Assembly: GCA_038133845.1 (NCBI GenBank) | Contig: JAYPUA010000008.1 | Coordinates: forward strand, 1 to 64,000 | From: JAYPUA01 sp038133845 | Lineage (GTDB): Bacteria > SAR324 > NAC60-12 | Direction: 5' to 3' | Length of the DNA: 64,000 bases | Shown here: piece after piece, positions 23,621 through 32,542 of the stretch | Layout of the letters: every line of letters begins with the position of its first letter | How positions within the stretch are numbered: the stretch's first letter is position 1 | Translations under genes and position numbers: made by a program | The notes under the pieces: generated by a model | Told to the model about the DNA's origin: nothing | Databases searched by the model: none | What the model saw: the letters and a program-made list of their open reading frames with translations, nothing else

Positions 23621-24940
23621 TCAGGATCTCCCGGCTGCCGCGCGGCCTCGCTCTTCATCCACCCGAGAGAAGAGCCAAGCTCCGAGGATGAAGAGGATCA
23701 GGATCGAGCCAATCCCCCAGCGTGCGGCCTCCTGACCCAACTGTTCTGCCGTCAGTTCCGGCTGACTCTGAGCCAACCAGGAGCGGGCAACCAGACCACT
23801 CAGTCCCATCAAGGTTGGCCCCAGGATCGCTGCAAATTTGCCGAGCATGTTGTAGAACCCGTAGAACTCGGCCTCCTGTCCCAGCGGGATGAATCGGGAG
23901 TAGTAAGAGCGGCTCAAGGCCTGGATCCCACCTTGCACCAGCCCGATCACCGCTGCCAGCAGATAGAACTCGATCTTCTCCTCCAGGTGCATGCCCCAGA
24001 GTGTGACGCACGCGTAGACCCCAATCGTCAGGTAAATCGAGCGCCTCACCCCCCAACGCTCGCCCAGCCGTCCAAACACCAGCGCCGCCGGGAAGCCGAC
24101 AAACTGCACCAGCAGCAACGCGGTGATCAAGTCGCTTGACTCAAACCCAATCGAGATCCCGTAGTCCACCGCCATCCGGATGATCGTGTCCACACCATCG
24201 ATGTAAAACCAGTAGGCGAGCAGGAAGAGCCACAGGTCCTTCATCTGACGAGCCTGTTTGAGGGTCTCCCGAACCTGCCGGATGCCTTCACCGATGCCGG
24301 AAATCAGCGAGGTCGAGCCCTCCTTCTCCATCTCCGGAACCCACTTCAAGGTCAGGAGCGTGAAGCCTCCCCACCAAAGCGCAACGCTGAGAAAAGACCA
24401 GCGCACCGCCTCGGCACCATCTGCCAGCCCAAACCACTGAGGGTTCAAGGTCATCAGGACGTTGACCAGAAAGAGCAGCCCGCCGCCCAGGTAGCCCATC
24501 GCATATCCCAGGCTGGAGACCGCGTCGATCCGGCTTCCGGCCACTTCAGGGAGCAGGGAGTCATAAAACACGTTGGAGCCAGAGAAGCCGATCACGCCAA
24601 GAGCATACACCAGAATGGCCCACTCCCACTGCCCCTGCCCAACCCAGAACAGCGCCGCAGTCATCAGGACCCCCAGATAGGCAAAGAAGGTCAGGAAACG
24701 CTTCTTGTAGGAGCTGCGATCGGCGAAGGCTCCCAGCACCGGGGCCATCAGGGCCACCAACAGGCTGGACAGCGAGTTGCCAACTCCTAGTTGTGCAGTG
24801 CTCGTGTTGACATCGGCCTCTGCGCTCCAGTAGAGCTTGAAGAAGATGGGGAAGAACCCGGCGATCACCGTGGTGGCAAACGCGGAGTTGGCCCAGTCGT
24901 ACATGGCCCATCCCCAGATTGCCTTGCGGGAAGCGTCCAT
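23621..24940 (-). CDS. MFS transporter, UMF1/Atg22-like
   Basis: A 439-aa protein with about 12 membrane segments. The N-terminus W-A-M-Y-D-W-A-N-S-A-F-A-T-T-V and the A-P-V-L-G-A-F-A-D motif are typical of the UMF1 family, related to yeast vacuolar effluxer Atg22 and perhaps exporting amino acids. The substrate is unknown. It is in a minus-strand run with DUF58 (2-base gap) and several small genes. Confidence 0.88.
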   Translation of the reverse strand: MDASRKAIWGWAMYDWANSAFATTVIAGFFPIFFKLYWSAEADVNTSTAQLGVGNSLSSLLVALMAPVLGAFADRSSYKKRFLTFFAYLGVLMTAALFWVGQGQWEWAILVYALGVIGFSGSNVFYDSLLPEVAGSRIDAVSSLGYAMGYLGGGLLFLVNVLMTLNPQWFGLADGAEAVRWSFLSVALWWGGFTLLTLKWVPEMEKEGSTSLISGIGEGIRQVRETLKQARQMKDLWLFLLAYWFYIDGVDTIIRMAVDYGISIGFESSDLITALLLVQFVGFPAALVFGRLGERWGVRRSIYLTIGVYACVTLWGMHLEEKIEFYLLAAVIGLVQGGIQALSRSYYSRFIPLGQEAEFYGFYNMLGKFAAILGPTLMGLSGLVARSWLAQSQPELTAEQLGQEAARWGIGSILILFILGAWLFSRVDEERGRAAAGRS

Positions 24941-24948
24941 GGGCGGTT

Positions 24949-25143
24949 TCAGTTGATTTCGGAGGAGGGGACAGCCTGGCGGTTCTCCGCCACGCGTTTG
25001 AGGATCAGGTGAGCGATGCGCTCGGCTTCTTCGTTGGTGACTTCCAGCGCCGAGATTTGATGGAGGCGTCCTTCGTTCTTCTTGATTGAAAGCAGGACCC
25101 CGCTGGGGCTGACGCCAACTTCAAACTCCACATGCGTGCTCAC
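24949..25143 (-). CDS. Small hypothetical protein (64 aa), GTG start
   Basis: The frame begins at GTG 25143, overlapping the TGA of the upstream membrane-protein gene (GTGA), and ends nine bases before the MFS gene. The 64-aa product has a beta-rich N-half and an N-E-E-A-E-R-I-A-H-L-I-L-K-R helix. I recognise no family. The tight overlap with neighbours is the main support. The longer upstream frame (to 25299) is discarded because it lies over the 80-aa gene. Confidence 0.6.
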   Translation of the reverse strand: MSTHVEFEVGVSPSGVLLSIKKNEGRLHQISALEVTNEEAERIAHLILKRVAENRQAVPSSEIN

Positions 25144-25382
25144 TTCCCCCCTTGGTACACCTTGAGCTTGGGGCGGTGATGCCGAGGCGTCTGGTTGGAG
25201 CGATGGTAGCCCCAGTAGGCCCCCAACCCCCAGCCCACATAGCCGAGCGCCAGCGCAGCGGTCAGCGGAGGGCTGTACACATACTCTGCACCGTACCATC
25301 CCAGAGCCGCGCCCAGGATGGGGCCCAACTGCACCGGGAGATCCCGGAAGATGGTCAGGAGGAAGATCAGGAGTGGACGCAT
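25140..25382 (-). CDS. Small membrane protein (80 aa), unknown function
   Basis: An 80-aa protein with hydrophobic stretches at about residues 3-30 and 36-60, G/Y/W-rich, and a basic tail (H-R-P-K-L-K-V). It overlaps the following 64-aa gene by four bases and starts six bases after the preceding 73-aa gene stop, consistent with an operon of small genes. No family recognised. Confidence 0.6.
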   Translation of the reverse strand: MRPLLIFLLTIFRDLPVQLGPILGAALGWYGAEYVYSPPLTAALALGYVGWGLGAYWGYHRSNQTPRHHRPKLKVYQGGK

Positions 25383-25388
25383 GGGAGC

Positions 25389-25610
25389 TTAGAAGATGCC
25401 GCGGATGGTCTGGAACATGTCCAGGGCGAAGCGTGAGAACAGGTAGAGCACGATGATGCCTCCGAGGAAGATGTCCCCCTCTCCCTTGCTGGGATGGAAG
25501 AACATGACAAAGTTCGATGGCTGCTCCAACTTGTCCTCATCCTTACGTCGCATCCGGTAGACGACCATCGCCAAGGCGACTCCCATTGTCATTATAAGCC
25601 AGGTTCCCAT
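25389..25610 (-). CDS. Small two-helix membrane protein (73 aa)
   Basis: A 73-aa protein with an N-terminal membrane helix (about 2-18), a charged R-M-R-R-K-D-E-D-K segment, and a second hydrophobic stretch (about 48-65). Family not recognised. It is the first of three small genes between the RNB ribonuclease gene (upstream, 92-base gap) and the MFS gene. Confidence 0.6.
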   Translation of the reverse strand: MGTWLIMTMGVALAMVVYRMRRKDEDKLEQPSNFVMFFHPSKGEGDIFLGGIIVLYLFSRFALDMFQTIRGIF

Positions 25611-25702
25611 TGTTCAATCGACACAAGAGTTGGGCAAGAACTTCTCCAAGGAATGAACATTCCATACCATATCCAACCTGACACAGAGAAACAACCGCAA
25701 AT

Positions 25703-27724
25703 TCAGCCATTCAGGCGATGCAGCGGGATTTCTTCTCCACAGGGACGGACACTGATTCGATGCTCTTCCACATCCACCAGCTCCAATTGCACCCGCAGTT
25801 CGTCGCCTTTTTCCAAACTTCCCAACCCGCTGACGGCAAAGACGTAGTCCAGTTCGGTCAACTCCAACTCCAGGCGTTGCTGGGGCAGAGGACGGCGCAC
25901 CCGGGCCTCGAAGGCGTCGCCCACGTGCTGGGCCAGGTAGCTGGTCTTCCAGTGATGGAGCACCTCGCGTTCGGCACGTCCGTACTGCTTCTGCAGCACC
26001 TCGCAGGTCTCGGCCCAGCGCATCATGTCCTCCGGAGAAAAGCGGGGAGTCTGCTCGCTCCACCAACTCCGGAGCTGCATCTGCGTCACCAGGTCGGTAA
26101 AGCGGCGAATGGGCGAGGTGGCCTGCATGTAGACCTCGCAGGCCAGGCCGGAGTGGCGATCCGGGACGGTGGAAAGCCGCGCCCCCTCAATGGAGATGTG
26201 CTCCAGCGTCATCTCTTCGCCCTCTGCAACCTCCCGGACCAACTCATACGGGGCCTGCGTTCGATAGATGCCTGGAAGCTCCAGAGAGCGAAACAGCGCC
26301 CCGGTCTCCCGGTTCACCAGAACGGCCAGTTCCTGCACCAGACGGTTGGAGGGGCTGTTTCTGCGAGCCGGCACAAGCTTCAGGTGCTGCGGATCGGTCA
26401 GGTCGAACTCGAACTCCTTGCGGGGCAGGTTGAGCGCTCCTTCGTCTACACGACGGTGCAGCAAAGCGTCGCAGAAGCGACTGAGGAAGGGCCAGAACGA
26501 CTCTCCTTCCTCAATCAATTGATCTGCGACCTCGTAGCTCAGGTTTTCCTCAACCTGAATTACCTGAGGCCGGACCTCCTCAAACTGCCACTGCCCGTCG
26601 CGGAAAAGCCGGAAGAAGTAGCTGAGGACCGGTCGAGTTGCCCCGGCCTTGAGCGAGAAGTGCTCGTTGGAGAGTTCCTCCGGAAGCATCGGGATTGTCT
26701 GCTCCAAGGTGTAGACAGAGGAGACCCGCGACTCTGCCTCACGGAACAGCGCCGACTCCGGGGCAAGCACCTGCGAGAGATCGGTGATGTGCAGCGCAAG
26801 ACGCAGGCTCTGGGGACTCCACTCCAGCAACGTCAGGGCGTCGTCATAATCCCGGGTCTTGGCCGAGTCGATGGTGAAGGTGGGGAGGTCGGTCCACTCC
26901 GGATCCGGAGCAGGAGCCTCTCGGGAGAGGAGGTCGGGAAGCTCCGAGAGGACCGTCGCCGGGAAGCGTTCCCGGACGCTGGCCCGCAGCAGGTAGAGGC
27001 GGGACCAGGACATCGGCTGCCCGGCCTGAGCGAGCCAGTGCTTGATTTGCTGTTCCTCTCCGGGACTAAGTACCGTCCCAAAGTTCAGCAGCGGCGCCAG
27101 CTCCTTCCAGTGGATCGAGTCCCTCCCCTGCGCCAGCAGATCCTCCAGTTGAAGCACCCATGTGCGCTGAGCTTCGGTCCAGTCTTCCGGATCCCAGGTC
27201 TGTTCCTGAAGCTCCCGGGCCCAGCCTTCAACCTGCGCTGCCCGTTCCTGCTGGGCGCGTTCGCGCTCCAGGCGTGCATCCAGTTGAGCCAGCTCCTCTG
27301 CGCTGCGGGCGACAAAACGACCGTCCCGGGTCCGCTTGAACCAACGCTCATCTTCCAACAACGCCAACTGCAGCCCGAGTTGAGCTTCCGGAGCCTCCGG
27401 GTCGGAGAGGAACAGTTCCGCCAGCTCGGAGAACTCCTGCTCCTGTTCTGGATCACAGAGTTCGTGCATGGTCTCCAGGTCGTACTCGCCTTGCTGCGCA
27501 CGGGCCTGCTGAAGCTGGGCATCGAGCAGCAGCCGGGCCTGCTCCAGCGTAGAGGCCGCAGCTTTGGGGTGCCAGAAAAAGAGGATTCGGTTCTCTGCCA
27601 GGAACTGGGTCTTGCCCTGTAGCGGCTGCACGATGAGCTTGTTCTTCTGCAAGCCCTCGATCCAGCCAACGTCCAGCCGGTTGTCCCGGTAGTACAGGCA
27701 AAAGGAGTGGGTCGTGTCCGCCAT
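25703..27724 (-). CDS. RNB-domain ribonuclease (RNase II/R family)
   Basis: A 673-aa protein whose central RNB domain begins at F-T-I-D-S-A-K-T-R-D-Y-D-D-A, supplying the acidic metal-binding cluster of 3'-5' exoribonucleases, and continues with Y-T-L-E-Q-T-I-P-M-L-P and S-P-I-R-R-F-T-D-L motifs. The N-terminus lacks the usual clear cold-shock domains and instead has a long Q/E-rich helical region. A C-terminal S1-like barrel (L-E-L-T-E-L-D-Y-V-F-A-V) is present. It probably degrades RNA processively. The DUF2007 gene ends seven bases upstream. Confidence 0.9.
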   Translation of the reverse strand: MADTTHSFCLYYRDNRLDVGWIEGLQKNKLIVQPLQGKTQFLAENRILFFWHPKAAASTLEQARLLLDAQLQQARAQQGEYDLETMHELCDPEQEQEFSELAELFLSDPEAPEAQLGLQLALLEDERWFKRTRDGRFVARSAEELAQLDARLERERAQQERAAQVEGWARELQEQTWDPEDWTEAQRTWVLQLEDLLAQGRDSIHWKELAPLLNFGTVLSPGEEQQIKHWLAQAGQPMSWSRLYLLRASVRERFPATVLSELPDLLSREAPAPDPEWTDLPTFTIDSAKTRDYDDALTLLEWSPQSLRLALHITDLSQVLAPESALFREAESRVSSVYTLEQTIPMLPEELSNEHFSLKAGATRPVLSYFFRLFRDGQWQFEEVRPQVIQVEENLSYEVADQLIEEGESFWPFLSRFCDALLHRRVDEGALNLPRKEFEFDLTDPQHLKLVPARRNSPSNRLVQELAVLVNRETGALFRSLELPGIYRTQAPYELVREVAEGEEMTLEHISIEGARLSTVPDRHSGLACEVYMQATSPIRRFTDLVTQMQLRSWWSEQTPRFSPEDMMRWAETCEVLQKQYGRAEREVLHHWKTSYLAQHVGDAFEARVRRPLPQQRLELELTELDYVFAVSGLGSLEKGDELRVQLELVDVEEHRISVRPCGEEIPLHRLNG

Positions 27725-27731
27725 TCAGGGG

Positions 27732-28229
27732 TCAGGCCGTGAACGAGCCTTCCGGAGTTTGATTGCGGCGGGAGAGGAGACGCAGGGCCTGCTCCGCGTC
27801 ATCTTCATGCACCAGCACTCGGACCGTCATCTCTCCAAGCGGGTGGATGAGGATGCTGGCGTTGTGGCGGTTGAAAACATGGGTGCGCACCCCATGGTAT
27901 TCCAGATAGGATGCGGTCAGGTCGGCCTCGTGAAGAAACTGGGATTCGTACACTTGCACCAGCCCGGTACCTTCCGAAGAGACCGCCGGAGGAGGGGTCT
28001 TGCGGCGACGGTACTCCTCCAGGTAGACAACATTTCCCTCCTCCAGAGGACGAGGCTCTTCCAACTCAACCGAACCTCGAAGCAGTTGCCACCAGGACAG
28101 GCTCAGCAGCAGAACGAGAACCATCGCCTCCAGCATCCCCAACGGCGCAAACCACAGGGCCATCAGGCTGACCGCAGCCAGGACGACCGATAGTTTGAGG
28201 ATGAGGAAAATGCCGGGAGGAAGCTTCAT
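27732..28229 (-). CDS. Membrane-anchored DUF2007-type protein
   Basis: A 165-aa protein with two N-terminal membrane helices (about 7-25 and 30-46), a basic linker, and a C-terminal domain of about 70 aa with V-Y-E-S-Q-F-L-H-E-A-D-L and G-V-R-T-H-V-F-N. This resembles DUF2007 ('putative signal transducing protein'). It leads the minus-strand run into the RNB gene. The role is unknown. Confidence 0.7.
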   Translation of the reverse strand: MKLPPGIFLILKLSVVLAAVSLMALWFAPLGMLEAMVLVLLLSLSWWQLLRGSVELEEPRPLEEGNVVYLEEYRRRKTPPPAVSSEGTGLVQVYESQFLHEADLTASYLEYHGVRTHVFNRHNASILIHPLGEMTVRVLVHEDDAEQALRLLSRRNQTPEGSFTA

Positions 28230-28354
28230 GAGACTCCATGCTTCAAGGATTCAACTGACCGATAGCCTTAACAAGTCCTTCCTTGAACTGCAACGAAAAA
28301 CTCCGGACAGGCCCTGCGGGGAGCGCTCCTGCAGGCCCACAAGGGGCCTCGGCA

Positions 28355-29902
28355 TCACGGCCCAGGTGGCCGCTCCGAGTGCGACTGGACCTCCAGGATT
28401 CGCTGCTGCAGCGGCCAGATCTGAGCCCAGGCCTTGGCGTAGACGTCCTGATAGTGCCGCTCGTAGTACGCCGCCCACTCGGGAACTGGCAGGATCTCCT
28501 CCGAAGCAAAGCTCAACCCCTCCAGCGCCTCCGGGAGGTGGGCAAACAGGTCTGCTCCAATCCCTCCAAACAGCGCCGCTCCCAGGCTGACGGCCTCCGT
28601 CATCTCCAGACGAGTCAACCGACGGTTCAGCACCGAGGCCTTGATCTGCATCAACAGTCGGTTCTGGCTCTCACCTCCGAAGCAGCGGACCTCGTGCACC
28701 TGAAGCGCCTCGGAGGCGTGCAGCAGCCCCTCCGCGATCAACCGCACATCGCAGGCCATGCCTTCCAAAATGGCCCGGTAGAGTGTGGGGTGACGCGCGC
28801 CTGTGCCCAGCCCAAGGAAGGCTCCGCGGGACACCTCGACCGGATTTGGAGGCGCCCCAACACGCAGATGTGGCAGAAAGAGCACCCCGTCGCTTCCGGG
28901 AGAAACGGAGCCGGCTTCCTGGATCAGGTGCTCGTGGCTGTAGCGATGCTCGGTGAGTTCATGAAACCACTGCACGCTGGCTCCGGAGGTGAAGAGCCCT
29001 CCCAGCAGGTAATAGTAGGGCCGGTCCGCCATCAGCACGCCCTGAACGTAGCCACTTTGAGCCAGCCCCTGTCGGATGACCGGAGTCTCCGTAAACAAGG
29101 TGACCGCCTCTGCGGTGCCCATGGAGTTCATCAGCGTTCCCGGGACCAGCCCTCCGGCAATCAGGGCTCCAACAAAGTGATCGTGCCCCCCGGCAGCAAC
29201 CTGACAGTCGGGAGGCAGTCCGGTCTGTCGAGCGACCTCCGGAAGGAGCGCTCCCAGTGCGGTTCCCGAGGCAACCAACGGCTGGTACCAAGTGCGTGGG
29301 ATTTGCACCTCGCGCAGCAGGTCATCCGCATACTCGAGCGTATGAAGCGAGAGGGCCAGCGTCCGGGAGGCCAGGCTGTAGTCCGTTGCCGGGGTGCCAC
29401 AGAGCTTCCAGGCCAGGAAGTCCGCCGTGTTCAGCCAACTCACGGTGTTCCGGAACACCTCTGGTTCGTGATCCCGGAGCCACATCTGCTTGCAGAGCCC
29501 AAAGATCGGATTCGCGTTCAGCCCGGTGATCTCAAACAACCGCTCTGCACCCACATGCTCCTTGAGCCACAAGGCCTGGGGAGTCGTTCTGCCGTCATAC
29601 CAGGCGATGATGGGATAGGTCGCGTTCCCGTGAGCATCGAGCGGGACCGCAGCCTCTGCGACGCTGGCCACAGCAACGGAGCGGATGCGTTTGGGATCAT
29701 CGATCTGGGCCGCAGCCTCCCGGATTGCCTGAACACAGCACTCCCACAAATCTTCGGAGCGCATCGTGGCCCATCCGGGTCTGGGGCTCTGGATCTCGGG
29801 GGCGGCGCTTCCCTGAGCCTGCAGGAGGCCTTCCGGAGTGAAGATCAGGGCCCGGACCCGGCTGCTGCCGGCGTCAATGCCCATCAACAGGGGAGAGTTC
29901 AT
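28355..29902 (-). CDS. FGGY-family carbohydrate kinase
   Basis: A 515-aa sugar kinase with the N-terminal phosphate-binding M-G-I-D-A-G-S-S-R, the domain boundary A-A-G-G-H-D-H-F-V-G-A, and a second-domain R-C-F-G-G-E-S-Q-N segment. FGGY kinases phosphorylate sugars, polyols or, in LsrK, autoinducer-2; the exact substrate is not evident. It is the last gene of a six-gene minus-strand locus (ABC importer, aldolase, SorC regulator, kinase). A stem-loop separates it from the regulator gene. Confidence 0.9.
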   Translation of the reverse strand: MNSPLLMGIDAGSSRVRALIFTPEGLLQAQGSAAPEIQSPRPGWATMRSEDLWECCVQAIREAAAQIDDPKRIRSVAVASVAEAAVPLDAHGNATYPIIAWYDGRTTPQALWLKEHVGAERLFEITGLNANPIFGLCKQMWLRDHEPEVFRNTVSWLNTADFLAWKLCGTPATDYSLASRTLALSLHTLEYADDLLREVQIPRTWYQPLVASGTALGALLPEVARQTGLPPDCQVAAGGHDHFVGALIAGGLVPGTLMNSMGTAEAVTLFTETPVIRQGLAQSGYVQGVLMADRPYYYLLGGLFTSGASVQWFHELTEHRYSHEHLIQEAGSVSPGSDGVLFLPHLRVGAPPNPVEVSRGAFLGLGTGARHPTLYRAILEGMACDVRLIAEGLLHASEALQVHEVRCFGGESQNRLLMQIKASVLNRRLTRLEMTEAVSLGAALFGGIGADLFAHLPEALEGLSFASEEILPVPEWAAYYERHYQDVYAKAWAQIWPLQQRILEVQSHSERPPGP

Positions 29903-29915
29903 ACACTAAACTGAT

Positions 29916-29940
29916 GCTGGGTATCGTTTCTCCACCCAGC
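29916..29940 (-). other. Intercistronic stem-loop between SorC regulator and kinase
   Basis: A perfect 7-bp inverted repeat GCTGGGT / ACCCAGC with an 11-nt loop begins at the base after the regulator stop. There is no T-run, so partial attenuation or mRNA processing is likelier than full termination. Confidence 0.45.
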
Positions 29941-30900
29941 CTACTCGGAGGGTGAGTGTTCCAGGAGGTAGCGGGCGCTCTCTTCATCGGTCACCAGCCC
30001 GTTGATCCACCGACCTCGCAACGCCGCGAGCATGGGGCGGTGCTTGGAGGGACCTCCGGAGATGCCGATGATCAGCCGTGAAGCTGGCGGCTCAATCCGA
30101 ACTCCAGCCAGGCGCTCGTTAAAGGCCGAATTGATCAGCACCCCGTGCTCGTCAAACACCTGCCCAAGGATTTCTCCACAGGCCCCCGTATCCGTCAACT
30201 TTTCCAACTCGGTTTTCTCCATGAAGCCTTCACGCAGAAAGGGAGAATCAGCCAAGAGTGGAGAGATGCTGACAAAAGAGACGTTGGCTTGCAAGACCAG
30301 CGCTTCCACAACGCGGTAGATGGTCAGACCTTGCAAGGCCGAGAGCTCCTCCGGAGTCGGGAGCACCAGCGGAGCCGGGAGGTAGTAGCGACGCGCCCCG
30401 GTTTTCAGGGCAAACGGGGTGACCAGGTCAAATTCGCTCGGTGTGCCCTCCGGAGTCGTCAGCCCCGCAAGCGAGGCAACGTTGTGTTCTGGCCGGTTGA
30501 AGGAGTCCATCCGGTCGATGCACTCCCGGAGGGTCGTCCCACTCCCCAGCGCGACGGTGATCGGCTCCGGACTGCGGATGAAGCGCTCCATGACCTGAGC
30601 CCCGGTCTCTCCCAGATTGGCTCGGAACTCTGCGGGGCTGGCGTGCCGGTGGGAAGGGGCGACATCGCACTGCTGGAGGTCAAAGCGCTCGCATAGCTGC
30701 TCCGCCAACTCCATGCACCGGGGGATCTGCTGGTGGTCGATCCGAGTGACCACAATCCGGGAATCCAAGGCCTGATTGAGGTAGCGTTGCACGCTTGGAC
30801 GAGACAGGCGGTACAGGCTGCCAATCTCCTCCTGAGTCTTCTTGTTTACATAGTAAAGCCAGGCGATGCGGGCCAGCAGCTCGGTTTTCGCATCAGACAT
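29941..30900 (-). CDS. SorC/DeoR-type sugar-responsive transcriptional regulator
   Basis: A 319-aa protein with an N-terminal HTH (T-Q-E-E-I-G-S-L-Y-R-L-S-R-P-S-V-Q-R-Y-L at about 22-41) and a large C-terminal sugar-phosphate-binding domain of the SorC family (G-S-G-T-T-L-R-E-C-I; G-I-S-G-G-P-S-K-H). SorC regulators such as LsrR are usually released by a phosphorylated sugar, here probably the product of the adjacent FGGY kinase. A plausible operator is the inverted repeat at 34625-34643 in front of the operon's first gene. Confidence 0.92.
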   Translation of the reverse strand: MSDAKTELLARIAWLYYVNKKTQEEIGSLYRLSRPSVQRYLNQALDSRIVVTRIDHQQIPRCMELAEQLCERFDLQQCDVAPSHRHASPAEFRANLGETGAQVMERFIRSPEPITVALGSGTTLRECIDRMDSFNRPEHNVASLAGLTTPEGTPSEFDLVTPFALKTGARRYYLPAPLVLPTPEELSALQGLTIYRVVEALVLQANVSFVSISPLLADSPFLREGFMEKTELEKLTDTGACGEILGQVFDEHGVLINSAFNERLAGVRIEPPASRLIIGISGGPSKHRPMLAALRGRWINGLVTDEESARYLLEHSPSE

Positions 30901-30967
30901 GGGCTTTCAGGAGAGAGGCATGGGGCAATCGGGCGACCAGGCTGATGCGCAGAGGCCAGGGGAGGGG

Positions 30968-31759
30968 TTACTGGATCTGACGATACGCCGTCTCGACGCT
31001 CGCGTCATCATGAACAATTGCCGCCAAGGCCGCAGTCATTCCAGTGATGTTGGGGTGCCCCCAGACGTTCCGACCCATGGTGATCCCGACCGCGCCGGCG
31101 TCCATGGCCTCGCGAACCATCTGCAGGATCTCTCGGTCCGAGTCGATCTTGGGCCCCCCAAGGATCAGCACCGGAACCTGGCAGTTTTCCAGCACCGTCC
31201 GGAAGCTCTCGGGATCACCGGTGTAGAAGGTCTTGACGTAGTCCGCACCGGCCTCGCTGGCAACCCGTGCAGCCGCAGCCACCTTCTCCGGAGTCCTCAT
31301 GCTGGTGTTCGGCCACCCTCCCGGGATCGCCTCAACCATCAGGGGGATTCCCCACTTCTGGCATTCTGTTGCAAGGTGGACGGTATTGATCAGCGAATCA
31401 TTTCCGGAGAAGCGCTTGAAGAAGTCGTCCTCAGGCTCGCACCACGGATAGACCTCCACCTTGATCCCATCCACGCCCATCCGCAGAGCCGTTTCGACAA
31501 TCGAGACCGTCGTCTCGGGGGTCACGTCCACACTGAGCCAACACCCTCCGGAGCCGAGCGCCTCCGAGCACGCATAGGAGGAGCCGTAGGGGGTGAGGAC
31601 CGCGTCGGCCCCACCTTCCCGGGCTGCCCGGATCACCGCGTTGGCATCCTTGAGCCCGGTCACGGTGTCAAACACTCGCGCATGGTCCATGGCAACAACC
31701 AGCGCCCGTCCGTTATCCCGGAAGAGCCGGCGGGTTCTCAGAGTCCGACGAAGAAGCAT
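30968..31759 (-). CDS. Class I aldolase-like protein, LsrF/DhnA (DeoC/FbaB) family
   Basis: A 263-aa TIM-barrel protein with A-M-D-H-A near the N-terminus and K176 in G-A-D-Y-V-K-T-F-Y, positioned as the Schiff-base lysine of DhnA-type aldolases. L-G-G-P-K and G-I-T-M-G-R-N form the phosphate site. The family includes class I fructose-bisphosphate aldolase and LsrF, the AI-2 thiolase. In this cluster it should cleave the phosphorylated product of the FGGY kinase. It lies 36 bases after the ABC ATPase gene. The exact substrate is unknown. Confidence 0.88.
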   Translation of the reverse strand: MLLRRTLRTRRLFRDNGRALVVAMDHARVFDTVTGLKDANAVIRAAREGGADAVLTPYGSSYACSEALGSGGCWLSVDVTPETTVSIVETALRMGVDGIKVEVYPWCEPEDDFFKRFSGNDSLINTVHLATECQKWGIPLMVEAIPGGWPNTSMRTPEKVAAAARVASEAGADYVKTFYTGDPESFRTVLENCQVPVLILGGPKIDSDREILQMVREAMDAGAVGITMGRNVWGHPNITGMTAALAAIVHDDASVETAYRQIQ

Positions 31760-31795
31760 AACTTTCTGCAGTCAAAAGGTTTGTTGTGAATCAGC

Positions 31796-32542
31796 CTATC
31801 CCTGGACCATCATCCGGACAATCTCCTCGCGCTCGACCTCGGCAGTTCGACACTCTCCGACCTTCTGCCCTCGTCGAAGAACCAGGATGCGGTCCGTGAC
31901 GGCAAAGATGTCGTTGAGGTTGTGTGAGATGAAGATAATGGCGATCTTGCGGGCCTTGAGGTTCCCAATCAGGTCCATCACCTTGCGTTGTTCCGGAACC
32001 CCCAACGCCGCGGTCGGCTCGTCCATGATCAGCACCTCGGCATTCCAGTAGATGGCTCGGCTGATGGCGACTGCCTGCCGCTGTCCTCCGGAGAGGCGGC
32101 GAACCGGCTGGTCGAGGGAACTCTCCGGGATATCAATGTCCAGATTCTTGAGCACTTCCTGCGAGTCGTTGCGCATGTGCTGACGATCAATGACCGGGAA
32201 CATCCCCAGCCACTGGCGCACCGGCTCACGCCCCAGAAAGATGTTCGCTCCGACGTCCAGGTTGTCGGCCAGCGCCAGGTCCTGATAGATCGTCTCGATC
32301 CCCAGATCTCGCGAGTGCTTGGGATTCAGGGGTTGGTAGCCGGAGTTGCGATAGGTCATGCTCCCGGAGTCGGCTTGATAGACGCCGGAGATGATCTTGA
32401 TCAGGGTCGATTTTCCCGCACCGTTGTCTCCGGCAAGCGCCATCACGTCCCCGGGCGCCAGGTCGAAAGAGACGTCCTGCAGGGCCTGAACCCCTCCGAA
32501 GCGCTTGGAGACGCCCTGGACGCTGAGAATCGCTTCACTCAT
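31796..32542 (-). CDS. Sugar ABC transporter ATP-binding protein (single-domain, RbsA-like)
   Basis: A 248-aa ATPase with Walker A G-D-N-G-A-G-K-S-T, signature R-L-S-G-G-Q-R-Q, and Walker B V-L-I-M-D-E-P-T-A-A-L-G-V. It is a half-size relative of the RbsA/XylG/LsrA ATPases, as found with frcA-type importers. The start overlaps the permease stop by eight bases. It energises uptake through the adjacent permease and binding protein. Confidence 0.93.
   Translation of the reverse strand: MSEAILSVQGVSKRFGGVQALQDVSFDLAPGDVMALAGDNGAGKSTLIKIISGVYQADSGSMTYRNSGYQPLNPKHSRDLGIETIYQDLALADNLDVGANIFLGREPVRQWLGMFPVIDRQHMRNDSQEVLKNLDIDIPESSLDQPVRRLSGGQRQAVAISRAIYWNAEVLIMDEPTAALGVPEQRKVMDLIGNLKARKIAIIFISHNLNDIFAVTDRILVLRRGQKVGECRTAEVEREEIVRMMVQG

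Noticed and set aside
25718..27622. 634-codon open frame antisense to the RNB ribonuclease
   Set aside because: The opposite strand encodes RNB motifs in order; the antisense product is low-complexity Q/L-rich and unsupported.
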